Positions 42,316 to 51,664 of a DNA stretch of 58,016 nucleotides are shown in pieces. Under the pieces are notes generated by a model, which saw nothing but the letters and a program-made list of their open reading frames with translations, searched no databases and was not told where the DNA came from. The stretch lies in NCBI RefSeq assembly GCF_003996985.1, contig NZ_RJJX01000025.1, positions 1 to 58,016 of the forward strand, read 5' to 3'. The translations under genes were made by a program, and so were the position numbers. The stretch comes from Ancylomarina longa (lineage in GTDB: Bacteria > Bacteroidota > Bacteroidia > Bacteroidales > Marinifilaceae). Position 1 is the stretch's first letter. The number at the start of each line of letters is the position of its first letter.

Positions 42316-45300
42316 TTAGGCCTCTACCTCTTTGGTGTTAGTCTTGTACTTTTTATAGTTGAAATAAGCGCCAAGGCTTAAAGCAATCACAACTGCCAAG
42401 GTGTAATAAACCCAGGTAGGAACCGGAACAGGATCTCCTTTTGCGTAGGAATGCATACCAGCCAAATAGTAGTTCACACCAAAATAGGTCATTAGAATAG
42501 AGCTGTAGGCCCAAACCGATGCCAGATTAAAGGAGAATACTGATTTTAAGCCAGGGATAAAGCGTATGTGCAACACAAAACTATAAACCAAAACGCTTAC
42601 CAAAGCCCAGGTTTCTTTAGGATCCCAACCCCAATAACGACCCCACGATTCATTAGCCCAAACACCGCCTAAAAAGGTTCCGATGGTTAAGAAATACAAT
42701 CCAATGGTCATGGTCATCTCACTAATTCTACTTAGTTCCTGAATGTTATTGGCAATTCTATCCTTATTCTTATCCGACTGAAGAATCATTAGAACAAGGT
42801 TAATCATTCCCAGAATAGCTCCTAATGCAAGGAATCCGTAACTAGCCGTGATAATAGCCACATGAATGGTTAGCCAATACGATTTTAACACAGGAACCAG
42901 GTTGGTAATCTCAGGATTCATCCAGCTTAAATGAGCTACAAAAAGCGTTAATCCGGCAAGTACTGAGGTAGCTGCTATAGCAAAGTAGGACTTTCTTACG
43001 AAGATAAATCCGGCAAGTAAACAAGCCCATGCCACGTAGGTCATCGACTCAAAACCATTACTCCAGGGTGCATGTCCCGAAATATACCATCGTGCAGCCA
43101 GGCCAGCAGTATGAAACAGAAAAGCAATACCTAAAATGCCAATTGCAGGTTGCATAATCCATTTAATGGGAAATTTGGGTTTCAAGATCTGAATAACAAG
43201 AAATACCACCAATACAAAACCAATTAGCAAGTAGAATGGAAACAAGCGTTTGAAAATATTGGTGTTGTTATAGAAGATCTCTACTTTTTGTTTTGTTTCG
43301 GATGGAATTACAGCGCTGCCATATTTTTTCTGATAATTTTTGATGCCTGTAATATAGGTATTGGCATTATCGAATTCGTTTTTAGAGATTGCCTGGCTAA
43401 GCAGGATTATTGATTTCTTGATAAAAAGAGAATCTTCGCCATGAACCTTTATTTGACTGGTTGGATTATACCAGGCTTTCATGTTGTCGTTCGGATCCGG
43501 GAATATTTTTAAAAACTCGCCGGTAAAAACCATGTACGAAATATTAATTCTCTCGTCTACCGAGATAATCTCTTTGTCGTATTTATTACGCTGAGCAGGT
43601 TTTTTGGCATAAGCTTCCTGCACCTTTTGTCCTAATTTATATTGTCCCTGCTGATTGATAAAATTCATGAAGGAACCATATTTTCCATTTATTCCCATTT
43701 CCCGAGCTAAGTCTGAATTTCCGACTTTAATCATCGGTACCCTTTGCCACTCTTGTGGATTAAGCACCATACTAAGGAATATTTGTTCCGAAGAATAACC
43801 TTCAAAATTGCTCTTCTTGGTAATTTTTCGGATCACTTCACTAGCCAGCGTATTAATTGGTTCAAATCTTCCGCTATTGTCCTGAACCAAAACTTCGCCA
43901 AATTGTTTTGCCTGTTGAGTAGGAACTACATTTCTGTTTTGAGCAGAAGAGGGTAGCATGCTGCCAATTACCAAAAATGCCGTAATCACAGCTGTTTTTG
44001 TTCCCTTTGATTTTTTACCCAAAGCTTTAAAACGGGTGTAAGGATTAAATAAGGACCATGCCATTCCCAACATCAATATAAAATAGCCAAAGTAGGTAAC
44101 TATCATTCCCCAACGATCATGGTTTACCGAAAGAATGGTTCCTTGCTCGTCGGAATCGTAGGATGCCTGAAAAAATCTGAATCCTTTGTATTTTAACACA
44201 TTATTCATGAAAATTCTATAATCTTTAGTGATTCCTTCCTTACTATCAATAAGTGTAACCTCGCTTGCAAAAGAGGACGGACTATGAGATCCAGGATAAC
44301 GATCTAATTGAAAGTCGTTCAGTTTTAAGGAAAATGGTAATTGCATTAGTTTCGAACCATATCCTATTGAAACATTCACTCCATTAATATTTGTCTTTGC
44401 CGAAACACCAACATAGTCACGTCTTCCGCGCACAAATAATTCCTGACTTTCGTTTCCGCTATTCACATTAAAAACCAATACGTTGGTAACGTTTTTATCT
44501 TTTCCTTCGACGTAATTGAATTTAGCCGAAGGATAAAAACTACGGATAACAAGCTTGGTTCCATCTATATCGTATAACTTTCTTGGCGAAACAACAATCC
44601 ATTTATTCGATTCCATCGGGATGGATTCTCCGCCCATCATGCTTACTTCGGTTATTGGTACAGGGCTATATAAACGCAAACTGTCGGTATAGTCAAAAAC
44701 AATAGCATCGGGATTAGCATTTTTTCCAAATGCCAGTAAATGATTTCCCACAAACTGTTTGGTATTGTATTGCATGGTGAAATTTTGCATTCCCTTTTTA
44801 CCAGGACTTCCGGCAATAACCATCTCCATCATTGGTGTTCCATTAGGATCCTCTACCAAACTAGCTTTTGCATGAGGAATAAAATTATTGAGATGTATGC
44901 TAACCTGTTTGTTTTCTATACTAAGATCTTCATCGTAAGCAACAGATTTAATTGATGAAAGGTTCATTTTTTCATCTGCATTCATCTGTTGGTTTCCATC
45001 CTTAAGTCGCACTTGCACGTAGGTGTCTGTAGTAGCCATTTGATTACTGCTTTGTCCTTCACGGATATGCATATTTCCTTCGAAACCAATATAACGGGTA
45101 AAAGCCGAACCAATAAAAATCACGATAAAAGCTATGTGGAAAAGCAAAATAGACCACTTTTCTTTTTGGAAGAGCTGATATCGAAAAATATTCACAATAA
45201 GGTTGATCACAATAATAAGCAACATCAGCTCGAACCACCATGCATTATATACTAACGATCGGGCAGCTGCTGTACCAAAATCATTTTCAATAATGGTTGC

Positions 45301-45381
45301 TGTACCAATAGAAAATGCAAACAAGAGAATTAATACTCCCATCATTTGCATGGAGAAAAGGAAATTTAAAATCTTTTTCAT
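42316..45381 (-). CDS. ccsBA: Cytochrome c synthase CcsBA (fused System II)
   Basis: 1021 aa. The N-terminal part is ResB/CcsB-like: TM segments in the first 110 residues, a large periplasmic beta region (about 115-430), then another TM. A periplasmic stretch (about 470-700) follows, and the C-terminal CcsA-like domain (about 720-1021) carries the haem-handling WWD motif WGRYWGWDPKETW (913-925). The fused enzyme exports haem and joins it to CXXCH motifs. A second, split ccsB/ccsA pair lies at 49520-51585 behind nrfHA. Confidence 0.93.
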   Translation of the reverse strand: MKKILNFLFSMQMMGVLILLFAFSIGTATIIENDFGTAAARSLVYNAWWFELMLLIIVINLIVNIFRYQLFQKEKWSILLFHIAFIVIFIGSAFTRYIGFEGNMHIREGQSSNQMATTDTYVQVRLKDGNQQMNADEKMNLSSIKSVAYDEDLSIENKQVSIHLNNFIPHAKASLVEDPNGTPMMEMVIAGSPGKKGMQNFTMQYNTKQFVGNHLLAFGKNANPDAIVFDYTDSLRLYSPVPITEVSMMGGESIPMESNKWIVVSPRKLYDIDGTKLVIRSFYPSAKFNYVEGKDKNVTNVLVFNVNSGNESQELFVRGRRDYVGVSAKTNINGVNVSIGYGSKLMQLPFSLKLNDFQLDRYPGSHSPSSFASEVTLIDSKEGITKDYRIFMNNVLKYKGFRFFQASYDSDEQGTILSVNHDRWGMIVTYFGYFILMLGMAWSLFNPYTRFKALGKKSKGTKTAVITAFLVIGSMLPSSAQNRNVVPTQQAKQFGEVLVQDNSGRFEPINTLASEVIRKITKKSNFEGYSSEQIFLSMVLNPQEWQRVPMIKVGNSDLAREMGINGKYGSFMNFINQQGQYKLGQKVQEAYAKKPAQRNKYDKEIISVDERINISYMVFTGEFLKIFPDPNDNMKAWYNPTSQIKVHGEDSLFIKKSIILLSQAISKNEFDNANTYITGIKNYQKKYGSAVIPSETKQKVEIFYNNTNIFKRLFPFYLLIGFVLVVFLVIQILKPKFPIKWIMQPAIGILGIAFLFHTAGLAARWYISGHAPWSNGFESMTYVAWACLLAGFIFVRKSYFAIAATSVLAGLTLFVAHLSWMNPEITNLVPVLKSYWLTIHVAIITASYGFLALGAILGMINLVLMILQSDKNKDRIANNIQELSRISEMTMTIGLYFLTIGTFLGGVWANESWGRYWGWDPKETWALVSVLVYSFVLHIRFIPGLKSVFSFNLASVWAYSSILMTYFGVNYYLAGMHSYAKGDPVPVPTWVYYTLAVVIALSLGAYFNYKKYKTNTKEVEA

Positions 45382-45975
45382 TCCGATATTTTTAATGTAA
45401 TTAATGTGTAAAAATCTTGAAAAAAAGGCAGGTAATTCAACCCCCTTCCGACAAATTGGAGTTCAAGATACGCTTTTCTGTATAAATTCAAAATCACCTA
45501 AAACTCAATTAATAGGCTTAAATCCAACCAGAGGTTCCTTAATAATTTGTAACTTATTGCTAATAAGAATATCTTATTTTAGTAGTTGATATATTCCATG
45601 TTTTTTGTAGATAAATGTCATTTCTTATTACGAATAAATCGAAAACACACAATACTTATTAAGACTAAAAATAAACTGTAATTCATTCGTTTGCTATTAT
45701 ATTTATATGAATAGCTTGAGAATCAAGTATAGAAAAGGATTAAAAGGTATTAAAATTTAAATATAATAAATTTAAATAATCTCAAAATATTGAATAAAAT
45801 CATTAATTGAATTAGTATTGTATTCGTATCGAACCAATAATGAATTAAATAAGCGTTAATTCAGACGAAAAATAAACCTAAATTTAAAGGACGCATTTGA
45901 TTAAAGAACACACAATTGAGTTATTAATGAAACAAATGTTGTCCGCCCTAATCTAATCAAGTAAAAAAATTATCT
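45382..45975. other. 594-bp regulatory gap between ccsBA and the nrf genes
   Basis: AT-rich with no coding potential. It should contain divergent promoters for ccsBA and for the porin-nrfHA operon. I see a 13-bp inverted repeat CTTGAGAATCAAG at 45715-45727 that loosely resembles a Crp/FNR-type site but does not match TTGAT-N4-ATCAA. No perfect TTG/TAnnTTTG pair was found. Such a long gap suggests complex regulation of nitrite respiration. Confidence 0.4.
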
Positions 45976-47247
45976 ATGAAAAATCTATTTAAGCTAATTC
46001 TCTTGCTGTTTCTTGGCGTTTTGCCAGGCATGGTAATGGCACAGCTAAGTTTTACAGGAGAGATTCGTCCTCGTACAGAATACCGTCATGGTTTAAAATC
46101 TTTATACGAATCATCCGACGAAGCCGCTTTCTTTACTTCCCAACGAACCCGTTTAAATGTAAATTATGCCGAAGAAAAATTCAAAGTAGGATTGTCTTTG
46201 CAGGATATTAGAGTTTGGGGAGACGTGAAGCAGTTGAATGCTAGTGATAAAAATCAATTGATGCTTCACGAAGCATGGGGGGAAATCATCTTCAACAAAA
46301 GTTTTTCCTTAAAAGTTGGTCGTCAGGAATTAGTTTACGACGATCACCGAATCCTTGGAAACGTAGGATGGGCACAACAAGCCAGAAGTCATGATTTAGC
46401 CTTGTTTAAATTCAATACCGATGAGAATGGAAAGTTACATGTCGGTTTTGCCTACAATCAGGATAGCGAAAAATTGGATAATCGTTTGTATCAAACAGGA
46501 GGAAACTACAAAAGCATGCAGTTTATGTGGTACAATCGCAAATCTGAAAAATTTGATTTTAGCTTACTATTCCTAAATAATGGTCTTCAGTATATGAATG
46601 TTGTTGGAGGTACTGTAGTGGATGATGCTACCCGATACAGTCAAACATTTGGAACTTATATGAACTATCGTCCTTGTAAAGTTACTTTTACAGGTTCGGC
46701 TTATACCCAGTTTGGTAAAGATGTAAACAATAGAGATTTAAAGGCATATTTACTTTCTGCTGGAATGAATATTCCACTTTCCTCGAATTGGAAAGGTAAT
46801 GTTGGTTTTGAAATTCAATCCGGTACCGATTCTAATAAGCAAAATGTAGGATTTGATAATAAATCTTTTACTCCATTATTTGGAACCAACCATAAATTTA
46901 ATGGTCACATGGATTATTTTTATGTGGGTAACCACACTAATAACGTTGGTTTGCAAGATTTTTATGGTGGGTTTAACTATGCAAAAGATAAGTTTTCGTT
47001 CGCTTCTAAAATTCACATTTTTTCGGCTCAGGCAAATGTAATGAGTGGAACGGAAAAATTGGATAAATATTTAGGAACCGAGGTAGATTTATCAGTAGGA
47101 TATAAATATTCTAAAGGTGTATTGATTAAAGCAGGTTATTCCCAAATGTTTGCTTCTGATACTATGGAGGTACTAAAGGGGGGAGACAAGACGAAGTTAC
47201 AGAATTGGGCTTGGGTAATGCTTGTTTTCAAACCTAAGTTCTTATAG
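45976..47247 (+). CDS. Outer-membrane porin, alginate-export-like, linked to nrfHA
   Basis: 423 aa with signal peptide (1-22, GVLPGMVMAQ) and a beta barrel. LSFTGEIRPRTEYRHG, FFTSQRTRLNVNY, LQDIRVWGDV, LHEAWGEIIF and LKVGRQELVYDDHRILGNVGWAQQARSHDLALFKF are typical of the alginate-export/porin group, and the end LVFKPKFL is barrel-like. Directly upstream of nrfH (36 nt), so it likely allows nitrite or another anion into the periplasm. No ortholog function is proven. Confidence 0.82.
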   Translation: MKNLFKLILLLFLGVLPGMVMAQLSFTGEIRPRTEYRHGLKSLYESSDEAAFFTSQRTRLNVNYAEEKFKVGLSLQDIRVWGDVKQLNASDKNQLMLHEAWGEIIFNKSFSLKVGRQELVYDDHRILGNVGWAQQARSHDLALFKFNTDENGKLHVGFAYNQDSEKLDNRLYQTGGNYKSMQFMWYNRKSEKFDFSLLFLNNGLQYMNVVGGTVVDDATRYSQTFGTYMNYRPCKVTFTGSAYTQFGKDVNNRDLKAYLLSAGMNIPLSSNWKGNVGFEIQSGTDSNKQNVGFDNKSFTPLFGTNHKFNGHMDYFYVGNHTNNVGLQDFYGGFNYAKDKFSFASKIHIFSAQANVMSGTEKLDKYLGTEVDLSVGYKYSKGVLIKAGYSQMFASDTMEVLKGGDKTKLQNWAWVMLVFKPKFL

Positions 47248-47283
47248 AAACTATAAAATCACCATACATCAAATCTAACGCGA

Positions 47284-47883
47284 ATGAGAAAACTATTTAA
47301 ATTTCTAACACCGCCGCCTTTCTGGAAACTTCCGGTATATGTTGTTCTCGGTATATTCGTAGGCTTGGGTTGTTATGTGCTTTACCTTTCAAAGGCAGCA
47401 TCGTATTTGTCCGACAACCCCAAGACTTGTGTGAATTGTCATATCATGGCACCACAGTATGCTACCTGGAATCATAGTTCCCATCGTGAAGTTGCCACTT
47501 GTAACGATTGTCATGTTCCGCACAATAATGTGTTTAATAAATACTATTTCAAAGCAAAAGACGGACTGCGGCACGCAAGTATCTTTGCAATGAGAAAGGA
47601 ACCAGAGGTGATCTTTATATTGGAGGCTGGGAAAAAGGTTGTTCACAACAACTGTATTCGGTGTCACAATCAACTGTTGTCAGATCCTAAACTGGCTGCT
47701 AAAGTACCAAATAACGCTCATAATACTCAGGACAGAGTTTGCTGGGAATGTCATCGGGAAGTTCCTCATGGACGGGTAAACAGCATATCCAGTGTACCTA
47801 ATGCCAGAGTACCGGTTCCTGAGAGTCCGGTTCCGGATTGGTTGAATGATTATATGAAAGAAACAAAATTAGAAAACGAATAA
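47284..47883 (+). CDS. nrfH: Cytochrome c nitrite reductase small subunit NrfH
   Basis: 199 aa, NapC/NirT family. One TM (about 17-36) and four c-haem motifs: CVNCH (49-53) with Met55 as the unusual haem-1 ligand (CxxCHxM, here CHIM), CNDCH (73-77), CIRCH (124-128) and CWECH (153-157). It oxidises menaquinol and feeds electrons to NrfA, 11 nt downstream. Confidence 0.96.
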   Translation: MRKLFKFLTPPPFWKLPVYVVLGIFVGLGCYVLYLSKAASYLSDNPKTCVNCHIMAPQYATWNHSSHREVATCNDCHVPHNNVFNKYYFKAKDGLRHASIFAMRKEPEVIFILEAGKKVVHNNCIRCHNQLLSDPKLAAKVPNNAHNTQDRVCWECHREVPHGRVNSISSVPNARVPVPESPVPDWLNDYMKETKLENE

Positions 47884-47894
47884 AACTTAATACT

Positions 47895-49406
47895 ATGAAA
47901 CCTATACAAGAATCTGTAGGCAAAAAGCCGTTGTTGGGATGGATGATTTTTCTCGCCACTTTAGTTGTTGTATTTCTACTCGGATTGTTAGCTTCCTCGA
48001 TAATGGAACGTAGGGCAGAATCCGTATTTGCTTATACTCCTCAAGTGAAATACGACCAGTGGGAGCCAAGAAATGAAGTTTGGGGGCAGAATTTCCCAAG
48101 AGAATTTCAATCTTATTATCAAACAGCCGATACTACATTTAGAAGTAAATATGATGGTAGTGCTATGATTGATATGTTGGAAGTTGATCCTCGATTGGTT
48201 GTATTATGGGCCGGATATGGCTTTTCTAAAGATTACAATCAGGGAAGAGGTCATTATTATGCTGTCAAGGATATTCAGAATACCTTGCGCACCGGTGGTC
48301 CTAAAAATGAAAAGGATGGACCTATGCCTGCTACCTGTTGGACCTGTAAAAGTCCGGATGTACCTCGTTTAATGAATGAAATTGGGGTTGCTGAATTTTA
48401 CAAAGGAAAATGGGCTGGTAAGGGTAGCGAAATCGTAAATCCTATTGGATGTGCGGATTGCCACGATGCGAAAACTATGAATCTTAGAGTAACTCGGCCT
48501 GCATTGATCGAAGCTTTTGAACGTCAAGGTAAGGATATTAATAAAGCGACTCATCAGGAAATGCGCTCCTTAGTTTGTGCTCAGTGCCATGTGGAATACT
48601 ATTTCAATAAAAAGCGTGTGGAGGGTGTTCCTTACCTTACTTTCCCGTGGGATAAAGGAATGACAGTGGAAGCTGCGGAAGAATACTACGACGAAATGGA
48701 TTTTAAAGATTGGACGCACAAATTGAGTAGAGCTCCAATGTTGAAAGCTCAGCATCCGGGATATGAGATTTATTTGAAAGGAATTCACGCGGACAGAGGT
48801 GTTTCTTGTGCTGATTGTCACATGCCTTACAAATCGGAAGGTGGACAGAAATTCACCGATCATCATATTCAAAGTCCATTGAATAATGTTGCAAATTCTT
48901 GTCAGGTTTGTCACCGTCAGGAAACCGACAAGTTGATTAAAAATGTATTTACCCGTCAGGATCAAATCATTGGCAACCGTGATAAACTGGAAGAGCTATT
49001 GGTTCGTGCACATGTTGAAGCGAAAAAGGCTTGGGATTTAGGAGCAACAGAAACCGAAATGAAACCGGTATTACAATTAATCAGACATGCACAATGGCGT
49101 TGGGATTATGCAGCAGCAAGTCATGGTGGTTCTTTCCATGCTCCAACAGAAATTGGACGAATTATTGCTACCGGAATTGTACGTGCTCAGGATGCCCGAA
49201 TCGACTTGGCTAGAATATTTGCAAAATATGGATTTAACCAAGAAGTTGCATATCCTGATATTGCTACAAAAGCAAAAGCTCAGAAATTTATTGGTTTAGA
49301 TATTGAGAAGTTGAAAAAAGAAAAAGAAGGATTCAAGAAAAATCTTCTTCCTGAATGGAGAGAAAAAGCTAAGAAGCGGGAAAGTACCTATCAGGTAAAA
49401 TTATAG
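47895..49406 (+). CDS. nrfA: Pentahaem cytochrome c nitrite reductase NrfA
   Basis: 503 aa. N-terminal membrane anchor or signal (about 14-36), then the active-site haem motif CWTCK (148-152) and four CXXCH: CADCH (186-190), CAQCH (228-232), CADCH (305-309), CQVCH (336-340). NrfA reduces nitrite to ammonium with six electrons. The Lys-ligated CXXCK haem needs a suitable lyase, for which ccsB/ccsA next door are candidates. NrfHA gives the cell nitrite ammonification. Confidence 0.97.
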   Translation: MKPIQESVGKKPLLGWMIFLATLVVVFLLGLLASSIMERRAESVFAYTPQVKYDQWEPRNEVWGQNFPREFQSYYQTADTTFRSKYDGSAMIDMLEVDPRLVVLWAGYGFSKDYNQGRGHYYAVKDIQNTLRTGGPKNEKDGPMPATCWTCKSPDVPRLMNEIGVAEFYKGKWAGKGSEIVNPIGCADCHDAKTMNLRVTRPALIEAFERQGKDINKATHQEMRSLVCAQCHVEYYFNKKRVEGVPYLTFPWDKGMTVEAAEEYYDEMDFKDWTHKLSRAPMLKAQHPGYEIYLKGIHADRGVSCADCHMPYKSEGGQKFTDHHIQSPLNNVANSCQVCHRQETDKLIKNVFTRQDQIIGNRDKLEELLVRAHVEAKKAWDLGATETEMKPVLQLIRHAQWRWDYAAASHGGSFHAPTEIGRIIATGIVRAQDARIDLARIFAKYGFNQEVAYPDIATKAKAQKFIGLDIEKLKKEKEGFKKNLLPEWREKAKKRESTYQVKL

Positions 49407-49431
49407 TTTATAATACTCACAATATAGTTTT

Positions 49432-49465
49432 AATATGCTGCCTGTAATAGGGCAGCATATTTTTT
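49432..49465 (+). terminator. Terminator between nrfA and ccsB
   Basis: AATATGCTGCC pairs with GGCAGCATATT around a TGTAATAG-type 8-nt loop, then TTTT. It would separate structural genes from maturation genes, or attenuate read-through. Confidence 0.88.
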
Positions 49466-49519
49466 AATATCAGGAATTTGTTCCAATTTTCAGGCTTGGA
49501 TATAAGGGAATAGGTAATT

Positions 49520-50782
49520 ATGACGAAAATGAATAAACCACTTTGGGAAAGTCCGTGGGCATACATGGAAAGTTTTTTAATCTCTTTTGGTCTGGTTTTA
49601 ATAGGCTTTCTTTTGGAGTTTTCAATTCCGAATCATCCTGAGGTGAAAATTGTTTATCCGCTAAACCTAATACTAGGACTCTGTTTTGTAGCCTTGGTTA
49701 TTCTGTTGTATTTTTTACTTCGAAAAATCCGGATAATAAGATTTTTATCTGGTATACCGGCTTCAATAGGAGCTGTAGTGGCCTTTGCTGCATTGGTAAT
49801 TTTGATGGGGATTAGTCCGCAAGTACCTATGCAGGGGAAAAATATAATTACAACTTTAAAATTAAATGATCTCACTTCTTCATGGTCATTTTTACTTATT
49901 AATTTATATGTGTTACTGGTTTTAGGATTGGTTATACTCCAGAAGTTAGAAAGATTCAAAAGGAGAAATTGGGGATTTATTTGTAGCCATCTTGGTTTAT
50001 GGATTACGATTTTTACAGTCGGATTAGGAGCAGGAGATTTACAACGCCTACGTATGGATTTACATGTAAATAAAACGGAGTGGAAAGCATACGATGGGGA
50101 AGGTAAATATTATGAAATGCCATTGGCAATTCACCTAAATCATTTTCAGATCGATGAATTTCATCCTAAGTTAGCAGTTGTAGAGAATAGTAGCGGAAAA
50201 TTATACGAGGCGAGTAAGCCTTCCATGATCATGATTGAAAAAAAACTGCAATGTAAGTTACATCAATGGAATGTGGAGGTGAGTGAGTTTTATGCTTCTT
50301 CGGGAAGATCTGGTGATCGATATTACCAGATGTTTGATTATGGAGCGGCACCAGCAGCTTTTGTCAAAGTTACTACTTCCTCTTCGGATACTCTTTCGGG
50401 ATGGATAAGCTGTGGAAGTTTTAATCATCAGCACGAATCGCTGAAATTAAACCGGGATTTTTCTTTATTAATGACTGTTCCTGAACCCAGGAAATTTTCC
50501 TCAGAGGTAACTATTTTCACTCCCGATGGAAGCAAGGTAAATCAAACTCTGGAAGTGAATAAATCCTATTCCGTAAATGGATGGAAGATTTACCAACTAA
50601 GTTATGATGAAAAAATGGGCAAATATTCAGAATTAAGCATTGTTGAACTGGTAAAAGATCCTTGGCAAATCTACGTTTATATCGGTGTGTTTTTAATGAT
50701 GATAGGTTCTGTTTACATGTTTTGGCAAGGAAGCAAGCTAAGGCAAAAGGCAACAAGTATGGTATTATCCGAAGATCTATAA
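49520..50782 (+). CDS. ccsB: ResB/CcsB-like cytochrome c maturation protein
   Basis: 420 aa. Four TM segments in the first 175 residues, a periplasmic beta domain (about 180-385), and one last TM (about 388-405). The pattern GDLQRLRMDLHVNKTEW, MPLAIHLNHFQIDEF and NGWKIYQLSYDEK is ResB-like. It works with CcsA (next gene, 17 nt) as a split System II synthase. The ccsB label is by analogy; sequence similarity to characterised CcsB is modest. Confidence 0.82.
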   Translation: MTKMNKPLWESPWAYMESFLISFGLVLIGFLLEFSIPNHPEVKIVYPLNLILGLCFVALVILLYFLLRKIRIIRFLSGIPASIGAVVAFAALVILMGISPQVPMQGKNIITTLKLNDLTSSWSFLLINLYVLLVLGLVILQKLERFKRRNWGFICSHLGLWITIFTVGLGAGDLQRLRMDLHVNKTEWKAYDGEGKYYEMPLAIHLNHFQIDEFHPKLAVVENSSGKLYEASKPSMIMIEKKLQCKLHQWNVEVSEFYASSGRSGDRYYQMFDYGAAPAAFVKVTTSSSDTLSGWISCGSFNHQHESLKLNRDFSLLMTVPEPRKFSSEVTIFTPDGSKVNQTLEVNKSYSVNGWKIYQLSYDEKMGKYSELSIVELVKDPWQIYVYIGVFLMMIGSVYMFWQGSKLRQKATSMVLSEDL

Positions 50783-50799
50783 TTTAAAGCTTAAGAAGA

Positions 50800-51585
50800 A
50801 TGATTTGGAATTATTTTTTAATCACTGCGAGCATAAGTACCACCAGTTGGGGCGTTGCAGCATTTATTCATAAAAAAGAGGGGTTCCGAAATAGTCTTGT
50901 GATTGCAGGGATTCTTAGTATCGCTCTTTTTATTGCATTTTTGTGGATACAGCTAGAAAGACCACCATTGCGGACCTTAGGGGAAACTCGCTTATGGTAC
51001 GCTTTCTTTTTACCGATAATTGGATTCATAACCTATTGGCGTTGGCGTTACCATTGGATGCTTTATTATAGTTTAGCTCTATCCTTAATATTTTTGCTGA
51101 TAAATTATTTGCATCCCGAGAACTTTTCCAAAACATTAATGCCTGCTTTGCAAAGTCCTTGGTTTGTGCCGCATGTGGTAGTTTATATTTTTGCATATGC
51201 TTTTTTGGCTGCATCTTCATTGGTGGCAATACGGGGATTATATCAGTTTTATAAAAATAAATTAACACCTAAGCTTATGTTGATGGCTGATAACTTGGTT
51301 TATCTGGGATTTGCATTTCTTACGCTTGGCTTACTTTTCGGTGCACTTTGGGCAAAAGAGGCATGGGGTCATTATTGGACATGGGATCCTAAAGAAACTT
51401 GGGCATTTATAACATGGATGGGTTATTTGGTTTATATTCATTTTAGATATCAACATGTATCAAAGAGCAAAGCTGCATTGTGGATTTTGGCATTGGCATT
51501 TGTAATTCTTTTAGTTTGTTGGTTCGGGATAAATTATTTGCCTTCCGCACAGTTTAGTATTCATACCTACAGCAAGGCTCCCTAA
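50800..51585 (+). CDS. ccsA: CcsA-type haem exporter and ligase
   Basis: 261 aa, about eight TM segments. The WWD haem motif WGHYWTWDPKETW (189-201) is conserved, flanked by conserved His residues (PHVVVYIFAYAF, about His127; HTYS near the end) that serve as haem ligands. Split partner of ccsB. By analogy with NrfI of Wolinella, which joins haem to CXXCK of NrfA, this pair may be dedicated to NrfA; that is inference from position. Confidence 0.92.
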   Translation: MIWNYFLITASISTTSWGVAAFIHKKEGFRNSLVIAGILSIALFIAFLWIQLERPPLRTLGETRLWYAFFLPIIGFITYWRWRYHWMLYYSLALSLIFLLINYLHPENFSKTLMPALQSPWFVPHVVVYIFAYAFLAASSLVAIRGLYQFYKNKLTPKLMLMADNLVYLGFAFLTLGLLFGALWAKEAWGHYWTWDPKETWAFITWMGYLVYIHFRYQHVSKSKAALWILALAFVILLVCWFGINYLPSAQFSIHTYSKAP

Positions 51586-51602
51586 AGTGTCTTAGTTTTC
51601 CA

Positions 51603-51646
51603 TACGAATAAAGGTCATTTCAAATTTGAAATGACCTTTATTCGTA
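51603..51646. terminator. Perfect 44-bp palindrome between convergent ccsA and alaS
   Basis: The first 22 nt are the exact reverse complement of the last 22 nt, with centre CAAATTTG and no built-in loop. It lies 18 nt after ccsA and 19 nt after alaS. It can form a long hairpin from either strand and probably acts as a bidirectional terminator, although a T tract is weak. Confidence 0.8.
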
Positions 51647-51664
51647 ATAGAAGATGAGATGAAA

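Noticed and set aside
45404-45589. 61-aa ORF upstream of nrf
   Set aside because: No conserved features and it lies in the likely promoter region of ccsBA.
45715-45727. FNR/Crp site before nrf genes
   Set aside because: The inverted repeat is real but does not match the known consensus, so I list it only in the intergenic note.
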